Shown here in pieces: positions 1 to 9,002 of a DNA stretch of 64,000 bases. The notes beneath the pieces were generated by a model, which was not told the DNA's origin, searched no databases, and saw only the letters and a list, made by a program, of their open reading frames with translations. The stretch is from Siphonodentalium dalli. Lineage: Eukaryota; Mollusca; Scaphopoda; Gadilida; Siphonodentaliidae. The position numbers and the translations under genes were made by a program. The stretch spans positions 11,001,710-11,065,709 of the forward strand of contig CP136062.1 in the NCBI GenBank assembly GCA_032622095.1. The letters run 5' to 3'. Positions within the stretch are counted from its first letter, which is position 1. Each line of letters begins with the position of its first letter.

Positions 1-101
1 ACTGTAGTTAGCCGGTGGAGCCGCGGTGTAGTTGCATTTCAGCCGCGGTGGCAACGCTAACTGCACCGCGGTTAAGTGGACACTTGTTTTGTCAAGCAGG
101 G
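1..101. mobile_element. Right end of CCGCGG-rich MITE (family A)
   Basis: The first 101 bases match the reverse complement of the left half of the element at 25442-25869, including the terminal motif ACACTTGTTTTGTC...AGCAGGG. The following TA (102-103) fits a TA target duplication. The other end lies outside the window. No coding capacity. Confidence 0.7.
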
Positions 102-103
102 TA

Positions 104-613
104 TGTTCATATTTTTTTTATTCATTTAAATTTGTTTAAATCAAAATTTAGAAAAACTAACGCCATTATACACTCTGCCAGGGCACCCTGAGTCACCACA
201 CCAAATTTCGTTGAAATCTGGGCACCAAAATTAACAAAAACATGTTGGTCTCAACTTTACTCCAGTCTTATATACATGTATGTATATATAAACAGTCCCA
301 TGAAACATGTATACATTTATTGATGGACGTGTCATGGGCTCTTCATACAGGATCGCGTTCATTATTTCGAAGGTTCCATATTCGCTATTCCAAAGGTTCT
401 TATTCAGACATCGAAGGTTCGCTATTCTGAAGGTTTGCTATTCTGGGCGTATTTAACCAGAAAAGATGGACAACTCTAATACCAAGTAGTTATTATTACC
501 ACGATTTTACAGTTATCCATCTTTATCTGGAAGACCGCCCATTTGACCTCGTCCTTCTGGCACGATCAGGCCCAGAAACAATAAAAATAGCAAACTGCAA
601 AGTTCGATATCTA
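104..613. other. AT-rich stretch without recognised gene
   Basis: No coding signal was seen. Positions 360-450 contain several imperfect short direct repeats of the type CGAAGGTTC / GCTATTC. A related run of the same motif appears in reverse orientation at about 4770-4875. Nothing else recognisable. Confidence 0.5.
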
Positions 614-1653
614 CTCTTGAGTGCCTAATAAACATACATGTACGATTATTAAAATCGAGGTCAAATTCCCACCTGTACGATCGTTATTTGGTCCTGTACG
701 TTTATTAAATTAACCAAAAGAAATAATTCACCAATCTTAAATTGTGTTATTCATAGATAAATGAACTCTGATTGTTGACAGTGATCAGCACACTGTAGAT
801 TCACAGACCTGGCTATCCATCAAAACTATTTCAGTCACATGGCATCAGTAAACCAGTCAGATGGTGCGTTTTGTTGGGATGTATGGTACGAATACAGGCC
901 TTTAGATTAGGCTAATTTGGGGACATTTTGGGGACCGAGGTGATGGGTTTGCATGAGGGGGGGTACCCCCTTGTGATTATTGGGGGTACGGGTTTTTCCC
1001 CGGGGAGAATTATTTTTTAAAGTAAACCTAAAATGGGGGCTGTCTGGTTGTTCTGAAGCATATGAAAGGTGAAAGAAGTGAACCAATGGCCCCCATATCA
1101 TCTCCTGGCAACTTGGGCTTATATCAGCATTCAGCAAGTTATGTTACATACATGTACCCTTATATTTTCAAGTTTTGTAGGTCACAAATTATTGAATATT
1201 GGGAATATTGGATCATTTGACATCAACAAAGTCATTTTATTGATGTATGGTGCTTGAAAGTTCACCAAGCAGTTCACCAACACACTGATAATGGGTATTT
1301 CCAATTAAAATTTAATTTAATCTAACTATACTAGTATGTATATGTGAACCTGAAAAAAAGTTAGAAAGTTGATTTGTTGTGGTCAAATGAAGCAATATAC
1401 ACACACAAACAGGTCATAAAAAGGGTGATTTTGTGGTGACATTTTGTCAAATGTGCCCTCTAATTTGGGGACATTTCTATAATTTGGGGACATCGGTAAA
1501 CACTGCGAGTTGTGGGGAATATTAAGGCCTGACTAATAGTTCCAGTCTGTACGTTTATTCCGCCCTGTACATGTATTATTATTCAGTTACGTGACACACA
1601 TTTTCCAACCTGTACTATTATTCCCCCCTGTACTTTTATTAGGCACTCAAGAG
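614..1653. mobile_element. MITE family B, TA target duplication
   Basis: The left end CTCTTGAGTGCCTAATAAA is repeated inverted at the right end (TTTATTAGGCACTCAAGAG). A TA lies immediately outside each end (612-613 and 1654-1655). That is the pattern of Tc1/mariner-type non-autonomous elements. The interior has GTACGTTTATT / CTGTACTATTATT runs shared with the copy at 4430-4572. No transposase is present. Confidence 0.8.
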
Positions 1654-1733
1654 TACATGCAAAAGTAAAGCCCATCATTTTTACATCATAATCATATAGA
1701 AATCTTGAATTTGTGCTGATTTAAATTTTCATA

Positions 1734-2076
1734 CCGCTATACTTAAAGTAATTGACCACCAATAACGTGGTGTCACCCCGTTAATATGGCGGTACTATAC
1801 CGCGGTATCCTCCAATACCGCGGTACTGATACCGCTTGTTAACGCGAACAAGTATGTGTGAGTAAATACCTCACCTCAAAGAGTTCCATGAAAATCACCG
1901 CGGTATTCAACAAAATTAATGCGGTGCCGCTAAAAGACTGCGGTATCATTATTGCCCAATACCGTAACTCCACCGCCATGACCGTCTTGATACCGCTACC
2001 GTTTATTACCGGTATCACCGCGGTCATGACCGGGGTATCACCCTGTTTTTCTGGTCAATTACTTTGAGAATAGCGG
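1734..2076. mobile_element. MITE family C with palindromic CCGCGGTA interior
   Basis: The ends CCGCTAT...AAAGTAATTGACCA and TGGTCAATTACTTT...ATAGCGG are inverted copies of each other over about 25 bp, and both are bordered by TA. The interior repeats the palindromic word CCGCGGTA / TACCGCGG several times. Open frames across it are by-products of this repeat. Confidence 0.75.
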
Positions 2077-3329
2077 TAGCTTCAAAATATTAATAAACAT
2101 GCAGACCCAAATAAGCACTGTGCAAGGAGGGGATTTCCCAAGAAAAATAATAAACGTGCATGCATGTTTATTTGGAGCCCAAGAGTAAAGAGGTGGAGGT
2201 GAATGTTACATGTACATGTAAGTTGTTATTTAATTAACGAAATGGAACGATGCCTTTAATAGGTTCCACCAGCAATAAGTCGTGACTTCTTTATATTGGC
2301 CTGACAGATTGTTTTTTGTTGGCGCCATGCCTGTTGACCATTATGATGGCCACATACATGTATATTGTCATATAACAGCGATTTACGATCTGTCTTGTTG
2401 GCTCATAATATAAATTAAGAAATTGGCCATGTGTTCGTTGCTTGCATAAACAAATATTTTTTAGTACAAACATCCTCATTGATTGTGTCCCTCGACTCCT
2501 CATGTAGTTGGTCAAGTCACTTAATTACATGTATGTACTAGTACATGTACTAGTACATGTACAGAGCACTCACAAATTTCTTGGAAAAGCGACCACATGT
2601 TCGAATCTACTTTGCGATTTTGGAGCTATGCATTTGTAAATGCGTCCATATTTTGACACATTTACCTTGATTTATTCACAAACAAATGTCTTGATGCAGG
2701 CCGTAAAATCCATCAGATTTTTTGCAATAATCAAAATGTTAGTGTTTCACTTTCTACAGGGAATCAAGACTTTTTACTAGAATCAAAATGAGAATCATGA
2801 TTCTGATTATAAAACAATTAATGTCAACAGTGTTTATTTATGTTTATTCCATTTTGAATGGAAAACTACATCATGAATGTCCGATTTCGAACATACTAGT
2901 ACATGTACTCCAGGATTGGGAAAATTATTCAGATGTGAATTTAAATTAAACAAAATTAAAACTAAAATTGCAAAATACACTATCGTATCGTTATTTGGGT
3001 GTACATACTAGTACTAGTATACTTTTTCGGCGCAATGATCAGTAATTTCAATGCGACTGTGATTATTCCCAATGCAGTGCATTTAATTTAAATGCGGTCG
3101 TTAAGGCATTTACAAAGTGGCGTGACACAATGCACCCTCAATGCATTTTAAAAGCAACAACTGCATTTCATTGATCCACGTTGTAAAGGACATTTATTTT
3201 TAGAATACATGTATGTGTATATAACCACAAGAATAAAGAACAAATCAACTGTTTTTATCACTTTGTAAACCTCTGATGTTTCCCATACACTGGCATACAG
3301 TATACATTTGTATATTATAAACCATGTTA
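2077..3329. other. AT-rich intergenic DNA
   Basis: No gene is seen. It has TACATGTA / ACTAGTACATG runs near 2525-2565 and 3000-3020. A possible worn MITE remnant lies at about 2093-2185 (AATAAACATGCAGACCC versus inverted GCATGTTTATTTGGAGCCC). Confidence 0.5.
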
Positions 3330-3544
3330 CAGTAATTCTAGAGCTAATTAATCGACTCCTTAACTACAGCAGAATTATGGATAACTTTTCAGATTTAGTC
3401 CGAAATATGGCTTGTTGCCATTCATCGGAAAGCTCTCACCGAGAGCTTCCGATGAATGCCATCAAGCCATATTTCCGACTAAATACTGAAAAGTTACCCA
3501 TAATTCTGCTGTAGTTAAGGAGTCGATTAATTAGAGCATTACTG
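3330..3544. mobile_element. Near-perfect foldback MITE (family D), TA target duplication
   Basis: Two arms of about 105 bp are almost exact reverse complements around a short centre at about 3437, giving a hairpin of the whole element. TA lies outside both ends (3328-3329, 3545-3546). The ends CAGTAAT...ATTACTG match the shorter element at 24459-24565. Confidence 0.85.
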
Positions 3545-3546
3545 TA

Positions 3547-4429
3547 TATCCTCTATAACTGTTTATTCAACATCACGTGCTGCAATCCATAAATGCGGTT
3601 CCGATTTCGATGCCGGTTCAGCATTATTATCATCTGGTTCGATAGCAGAAATATGCTGTTTCGAATGTCATACTGTTCAAGTTTACGAGTTGCTCTTGCT
3701 CAAGAATGGATAAATTTCTAAACCTGATTTTTGGCGCATTAGTTAGGATTATACTTTTGCACAAGAACACACCACAAATATTGAACTGGACATCAAAAGC
3801 AGAACCGGATTGTATCGATTGCATAAACATAAGAAGTTAGTCACTGACCGACATTTGCTATTGCAGAAGAAAATAAACAAATTCTCTGGTGTGGTTTATA
3901 GGACTATGCAATGCCGACTTAAATATAACATTCACATAAACATCAGATGAAGCGGTCTAACCACAAACTCGGGTATTAGGTAATTCCAAATGTATGAACT
4001 ATCACCATGATATCCCGGTATATCATTGTCAGGACTGCTTGTACAAAAGGGAGTTATTCTACTATGCATAATTTTGCTATATCATTGTCCTCGTACTGTA
4101 TTGCAATGACCAATGTAATATATCAGTACATGTACGGTACCAGTATACTGTGTGCACATTATATACATGTAAGCCTACTTTCACTTTAGTATGTGTCATA
4201 AAAGACTCATGTTGTTAAATTGAAAAGAACATGTGTGAAAACAGAGAGAATACATGTACATGTGCCGGTACTATATACCTCTTTGTGTGCTGTACTACCG
4301 GTACTATTCATGTACGGTACTACACTACAATAAGAGAAATTTTAATTGATTCTGCTGCCCATCTGCCACAGGCCCCAAACATGCCAAACAAGTATCTTTA
4401 GCCAGGCCCACCAGTACCAGGCTACTAGT
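3547..4429. other. AT-rich intergenic DNA
   Basis: No gene, RNA or clear element is recognised. There are several short TACATGTA and GGTACTA/TACCGGTA palindromes. Confidence 0.5.
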
Positions 4430-4572
4430 GGTGCGTTTTGTTGGGATGTATGGTACTAGTACTAATATTTACAGTCTGTACGTTTATTCCGCCCTGTACT
4501 ATTATTCAGTTACGCGACATTTTCCAACCTGTACTATTATTCCACCCTGTACTTTTATTAGGCACTCAAGAG
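4430..4572. mobile_element. Truncated copy of MITE family B
   Basis: It shares GGTGCGTTTTGTTGGGATG with position 863 and the right-end sequence of the 614-1653 element up to CACTCAAGAG, followed by TA. The middle and left end are missing, so this is an internally deleted or truncated copy. Confidence 0.7.
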
Positions 4573-4574
4573 TA

Positions 4575-4683
4575 ATTACTCTGAGCTTTGATGGGTGGGT
4601 TCCTCGACACTAATCAAATATTTTTTCCCCCACCGAAACCAAGTAAGGAGTAATTTAGCAGCGTCTTATCGGATTGAGTACCT
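4575..4683. mobile_element. One arm of TTAA-type MITE (family E)
   Basis: It matches the right arm of the elements at 17376-17855 and 24889-25352 (GAGCTTTGATGGGT, CCTCGAC, CGGATTGAGTACCT), followed by TTAA at 4684-4687. The opposite end is absent; it directly abuts the family B copy. Confidence 0.65.
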
Positions 4684-5089
4684 TTAAGTTATTTCCTTCA
4701 TAAAAAGAGTCTTATGATATAAAAGAAACCTCTCAAAACTTTAGAATATAGAATGAAACTTCAAAATAAAAGTTATAAAAACCTTCTGAATATCGAGGAA
4801 TATAGAGAACCTTGGGAATGGCGAAACTTCGGTATAATGAACATTGGCCATGATTGGGATTAGCGAACCTTTGGACACAGAGTGACATGTCGCCGTCCTA
4901 CGGTCCATACGTACTGGTGTGATCGTATATATCCCAAGTTGGCTAGAAATACAGGCACTCCTATGAAACATACAACATTTTTCATTTTATAGATGGACGT
5001 ACGTGTTTTTGGGTTGTCCATACGTACTGACGTAATCATATTACAATTAGATTACTAGATAGATACGCGAATATAGGGAACTATGATTA

Positions 5090-5266
5090 CTATCTGAACA
5101 AATGCGAACCATCCATAATCTCTGCAAAAGATTTGTCATCTTCGTCAGGTGGATCATCTTTCTTTTTCCATTCTGGTCCTTGTCTGATACATCGTATGTT
5201 CTTTAGATTGAGTAAACCTTTCAAATTCAATATCTTTTTCGAAAAAAGGTTCCAACTGAAAGCCAT
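5090..5266 (-). other. Coding-like 58-codon stretch, possible exon or captured fragment
   Basis: Reading minus from the ATG at 5266, 58 codons give a lysine-rich then acidic segment (PEWKKKDDPPDEDDKSF) before a stop. The composition looks more like real protein than the surrounding AT-rich DNA. However, the ATG sits in sequence shared with the ATCCCCCG repeat family (GCGTCCTTGC), and I recognise no family. It may be a chance frame, a host exon or a gene fragment. No splice sites were confirmed. Confidence 0.25.
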
Positions 5267-5279
5267 GGCGCAAGGACGC

Positions 5280-5356
5280 TGATCTTCGATTTTGAAGATC
5301 CCCCGAATATTGCCGAGCCGATTCGGGTATCTCCGGGGGATCTTCAACATCGGCGA
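5280..5356. repeat. Stand-alone 77-bp ATCCCCCG palindromic repeat
   Basis: The unit runs GATCTTCGATTTTGAAGAT...CGGGGGATCTTC, with inner arms ATCCCCCG and CGGGGGAT inverted around CCGAGCCGATTCGG. The same unit occurs at about 14826-14905, 15304-15385 and 62177-62252. Here it stands apart from the larger family, suggesting it can move by itself. Confidence 0.7.
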
Positions 5357-5543
5357 TCTTCTTACATCTTCTGTGTCTTTACGGCCAGCATTGACCAACC
5401 CCAGAACGTGGTCTGAGTATATTCCTAACTATATATATAGGCTATCTGTAAATGACTATTTAGATATGTCGTACATGACCAGGATCCATCCGGAGTTTTC
5501 ATGCATTAATTACATGTATATATACAGTTGTAGATTCACTTTG

Positions 5544-8500
5544 CTATACCCCCAGTAAAATCACTCGCTGCATGTGTAATCTATGGCAGAGTATGGCAGC
5601 ATAAAGTTGGAGTCCATTTACATTGGTTACCTCTTCGTTACTTTCGTCATTTCTTGTGTTGGATATGTCCAGTATTCTTGATATTTTCTCTTCTTCATTT
5701 AGGTCTTTAAACTGTTTTTTAAATATATTGTTGTATTCAGTTGCAAATTGTAGAAGGAATTCTCTTCTTATATGATTGAATGCTGAGCATCTAAGGATGA
5801 AATGGGACGTTGTTTCCTCTTCTATTTTGCATAGCTTGCAGATACCATCAGATGTCTTGTCATATTTCTTCTTTAAGGTTTCAAGTCTGTATGTTCCAGT
5901 GACTAGTCTAAGGATTGTGTTGAGACGTGGGATAGCTCTCACGGGATTCCCAATGATGTTAAGAACTGGATGATGACGTCCGGATTTATATGCCTCGATG
6001 TTTAATAATCTGAGTGAAGGATATAATCTGGCACTGCATGTTGCTCGTTCAATCCAATATGTATTAATTGCAGTTTTCACTTCTGTCTTCCATTGGTCTT
6101 TATTATATGGATTGTCTAGTAGATCGGTGGGTGATGGAAGTTTGTATTTGAATAATACTTGTCTGACGGCCGCAAACCAGCTATGACTGGATGAGTCTTT
6201 CAATAATAATTGTCGTGCAGCTAGTCTTCTTTCGATACTGTTTGAGGGTAGTCGACATATGTTGTTGAAGAATATAAGTGCTTTGGTATCGATGGTTGCT
6301 TCAACGGGTAGTACTCCTGTCAAAATATGTACAGCTGGATCCGGTGTTCTTATTGGAATTGCCAGAATCTGTTTCAGCAATTTCTTCTGAAAAATTTCTA
6401 ATTGTTGAAGATGGTGACGATTTGGTAATATGATCTCACATCCATACAGAAGAATTGGTAGAATGTAAATATTGTATAGGTGGATACATGTTTGAGGATC
6501 CAATCCATTGTGTCCGTGAAACCCTGCAGGCATTAAGCTATAAGCAGATCTTCTGGCTTTCTTTATGTTGTTTGAGATAGATTCTCCCATTGTTTTCTCA
6601 ATTGATGGTGCACGAATAATACCAAGATGGGTAGTTTTCTCTACAGCTGGCATTTCTGATGTATTTATGTTCCATCTGCGTTGTTCGTTGACAGGATTAC
6701 GGATGTTGGTTGGTTTCACAGTGATGGTGACACTTTTTTGAGGTTGGAGGAGATATCTATGGTTCCGGCTGTATTCTACTGCAACGTTGATTAATTGTTG
6801 TAGCTCCATTGGGTTGTTACTAATTATAGCAACATCATCAGCACAGGCAGTAGCATTAAGGCGTATATTTCCAATATTCGTTCCCGCATCTGTTTGGTCA
6901 AATTTCTCCAGGAGATCTTCAATGTATATTTTATATAGATCTGCACTCAAGATACCACCTTGGCGGACTCCTTGGTTGATATTGAATTCTTCAGATAGGT
7001 TACCTCTCCATTTCACTTTTGATGTACACTGCGTGTGGATGTCGTCTATTAATTTCCATGTTGACGTGTGTATTTGGTAGTGATATAATTTCTTCATAAG
7101 AATTTCTTTGGCAACTACGTCAAATGCAGATTTTGCATCAAGATATGCAACATATGTAATATTTCCATCGTCTCGATTGCTTCTGATAACTTCTTCAAGC
7201 ATTAGCGCACTGTTCAGTGGCGAAGCATTTGCTGTGAATCCTCTTTGTAGTGGGGATTGTCGAGGAATAGTTTGTTTTCTCAGGTCTTCTCTTAATACTA
7301 CTTCAATCAGCTTCAGGAGCACAGGTAAGATAGTGATACCTCGGTAGTTTATAGATTCTGTTTTCACTCCCTTGTTTTTGTAAATAGGATTGAGCATTCC
7401 GACTTTTAATTCTTGAGGAATGGATCTTTGTTGAATTATTAGATTAATGATCTGTGTAATTAGAGGAATTGTTGAAGAGTCTGCATAGATGAAATGTTCA
7501 GCCGCTATACCATACGCATCTGGTGCTTTGCCTTTGTTCAATCTTGCTAGAGCTTTAATTATTACCTCTTCCGTAGTTTTCATCGGTGACGGGTCGTCAT
7601 CTACAATGTTGTGGATAATTTGATAGTCCATTGTGCAGTTTTTGTAATATTGGTAATTGTATAGTTGATTGTCAGTTGGTTTAGCGAGTTCGCTGAAATG
7701 ACGATGAAATCCTTCTATAACTTTGTCATCGCTGTATGTTGTTCCTTTCACATTCAGGTCAGTTAGGTATACTTTTCCTTTATTTCTCTGACGTTTAATA
7801 AGAGTATAAAATACATTCCTATCCCCTTCCCGTGTTTCCATGATTTGGTTTTTGAGTGTTTGATGTTCAAGATATACAGCTTTCCGTACTTCATTTCTGT
7901 AGGTACGTTTTGTCATCTTTTTGGTGATCAGAATAGGATCATAAATATCATTTGGACGTCCATTCATCTTCCATTCTCGGAATGCGCATCTGGAATTGTG
8001 CAGTGCTTCTGCTATATCTTCATTCCATACCATAAGTTTTGGTTTGTTCTGACGTCGTCGTTGTTTTGGGCTTGGTGAAGCACCTTCGGCAGCTGTTACT
8101 AGGAGATTGTTAAGTTCTGCAACTAGAGAAGCTGGAGGTTTTCCTTCCTCAGTATTAATATGAGATACTCCCGATTTTGTCAGATACCTGTATTTATCTA
8201 GGTCGACTTTCTTCCAATTAGTTCGATGTATTTTGCTCGGGATTTCTTTCTTCTTTGAGTCCATTTTCCATGATGTATTTATGGTGATTGCCTTCGGAAT
8301 ATGATCCGATGTATTTGAGGCGACATCAATTATTTGCGTTTTCTTGTCAAGATTTTTGGGATACATAATGTAATCAATTTCAGAAACAGGAACTCCTGCT
8401 GCATTGATGAACGTGTTTCCTATTTTATCTGTCTTCAGATTGGTCTCTTTCATAAACTGTTCCATTAGTTCGGAACGGACATGATCGGATGGTCGATTTA

Positions 8501-9002
8501 AGTCTGTGTTAAAGTCCCCTCCAATAAAAATGATATGTGTATCTCTGTATTTCTCAATAATTTCATACATTTGGGCTAGTATGTCAGCATAATCCTGGTG
8601 AGATCCATTAGATTTGGTGGGCATGTACGTGGAGATAAGGATTATAGGTTTAACTAGTTTTAACTCTATAGCTTGAATCCTGGTTCCTCCATCATTGATG
8701 ACTTTGATGTATTTGTCTAATGACTTCTTCCAGATACATGCAACTCCTCCATAGCCTCTTGCAAGATGTGTTGGGGGTAGTGGTTCATGGCTATCGACTG
8801 ATTTTCCGGATCCACAAAATTCTTCGTTAATTTCATTCAACTGGTGAAGCTCGAAATGGAATAGCCAATGTTCCTGGATGAGGAAGATGTCGATTGTACG
8901 CAACAGCTCTTTAATTACTCCACTGCATGTTTTTATATTTTTACAATTGTATGTTGCAATGGTCAGTTCCTTTTGCTCGTTGGCAGGTGTTATCTGTTCC
9001 AT
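5544..9002 (-). CDS. LINE ORF2: APE endonuclease, reverse transcriptase, CCHC knuckle
   Basis: This 1152-residue polyprotein would nick target DNA and copy the element RNA by target-primed reverse transcription. Residues about 12-240 are an apurinic-type endonuclease: N19, E44 (LIQEHW), D163 in GGDFN, D210 and the SDH at 232-234. Residues about 530-800 are the reverse transcriptase: D622 in YLDAKSAFD, NQGVRQGG near 676, and the catalytic ADD at 721-723. The latter is CADD in place of the commoner YADD or FADD. Residues 1055-1072 form a C-x2-C-x8-H-x4-C zinc knuckle near the C terminus. ATG at 9002 overlaps the ORF1 stop, suggesting coupled re-initiation. No RNase H domain was noticed. All key residues are present, so the copy may be active. 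Confidence 0.9.
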   Translation of the reverse strand: MEQITPANEQKELTIATYNCKNIKTCSGVIKELLRTIDIFLIQEHWLFHFELHQLNEINEEFCGSGKSVDSHEPLPPTHLARGYGGVACIWKKSLDKYIKVINDGGTRIQAIELKLVKPIILISTYMPTKSNGSHQDYADILAQMYEIIEKYRDTHIIFIGGDFNTDLNRPSDHVRSELMEQFMKETNLKTDKIGNTFINAAGVPVSEIDYIMYPKNLDKKTQIIDVASNTSDHIPKAITINTSWKMDSKKKEIPSKIHRTNWKKVDLDKYRYLTKSGVSHINTEEGKPPASLVAELNNLLVTAAEGASPSPKQRRRQNKPKLMVWNEDIAEALHNSRCAFREWKMNGRPNDIYDPILITKKMTKRTYRNEVRKAVYLEHQTLKNQIMETREGDRNVFYTLIKRQRNKGKVYLTDLNVKGTTYSDDKVIEGFHRHFSELAKPTDNQLYNYQYYKNCTMDYQIIHNIVDDDPSPMKTTEEVIIKALARLNKGKAPDAYGIAAEHFIYADSSTIPLITQIINLIIQQRSIPQELKVGMLNPIYKNKGVKTESINYRGITILPVLLKLIEVVLREDLRKQTIPRQSPLQRGFTANASPLNSALMLEEVIRSNRDDGNITYVAYLDAKSAFDVVAKEILMKKLYHYQIHTSTWKLIDDIHTQCTSKVKWRGNLSEEFNINQGVRQGGILSADLYKIYIEDLLEKFDQTDAGTNIGNIRLNATACADDVAIISNNPMELQQLINVAVEYSRNHRYLLQPQKSVTITVKPTNIRNPVNEQRRWNINTSEMPAVEKTTHLGIIRAPSIEKTMGESISNNIKKARRSAYSLMPAGFHGHNGLDPQTCIHLYNIYILPILLYGCEIILPNRHHLQQLEIFQKKLLKQILAIPIRTPDPAVHILTGVLPVEATIDTKALIFFNNICRLPSNSIERRLAARQLLLKDSSSHSWFAAVRQVLFKYKLPSPTDLLDNPYNKDQWKTEVKTAINTYWIERATCSARLYPSLRLLNIEAYKSGRHHPVLNIIGNPVRAIPRLNTILRLVTGTYRLETLKKKYDKTSDGICKLCKIEEETTSHFILRCSAFNHIRREFLLQFATEYNNIFKKQFKDLNEEEKISRILDISNTRNDESNEEVTNVNGLQLYAAILCHRLHMQRVILLGV

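Noticed and set aside
1760-2060. CCGCGGTA repeats considered as a CpG-island promoter
   Set aside because: They sit inside a MITE with clear inverted ends and TA duplications; the palindromes are part of that element.
5292-5558. Plus-strand frames antisense to the LINE (also 6787-7080, 9495-9812 and others)
   Set aside because: Shadows of the LINE ORFs, without protein-like composition.
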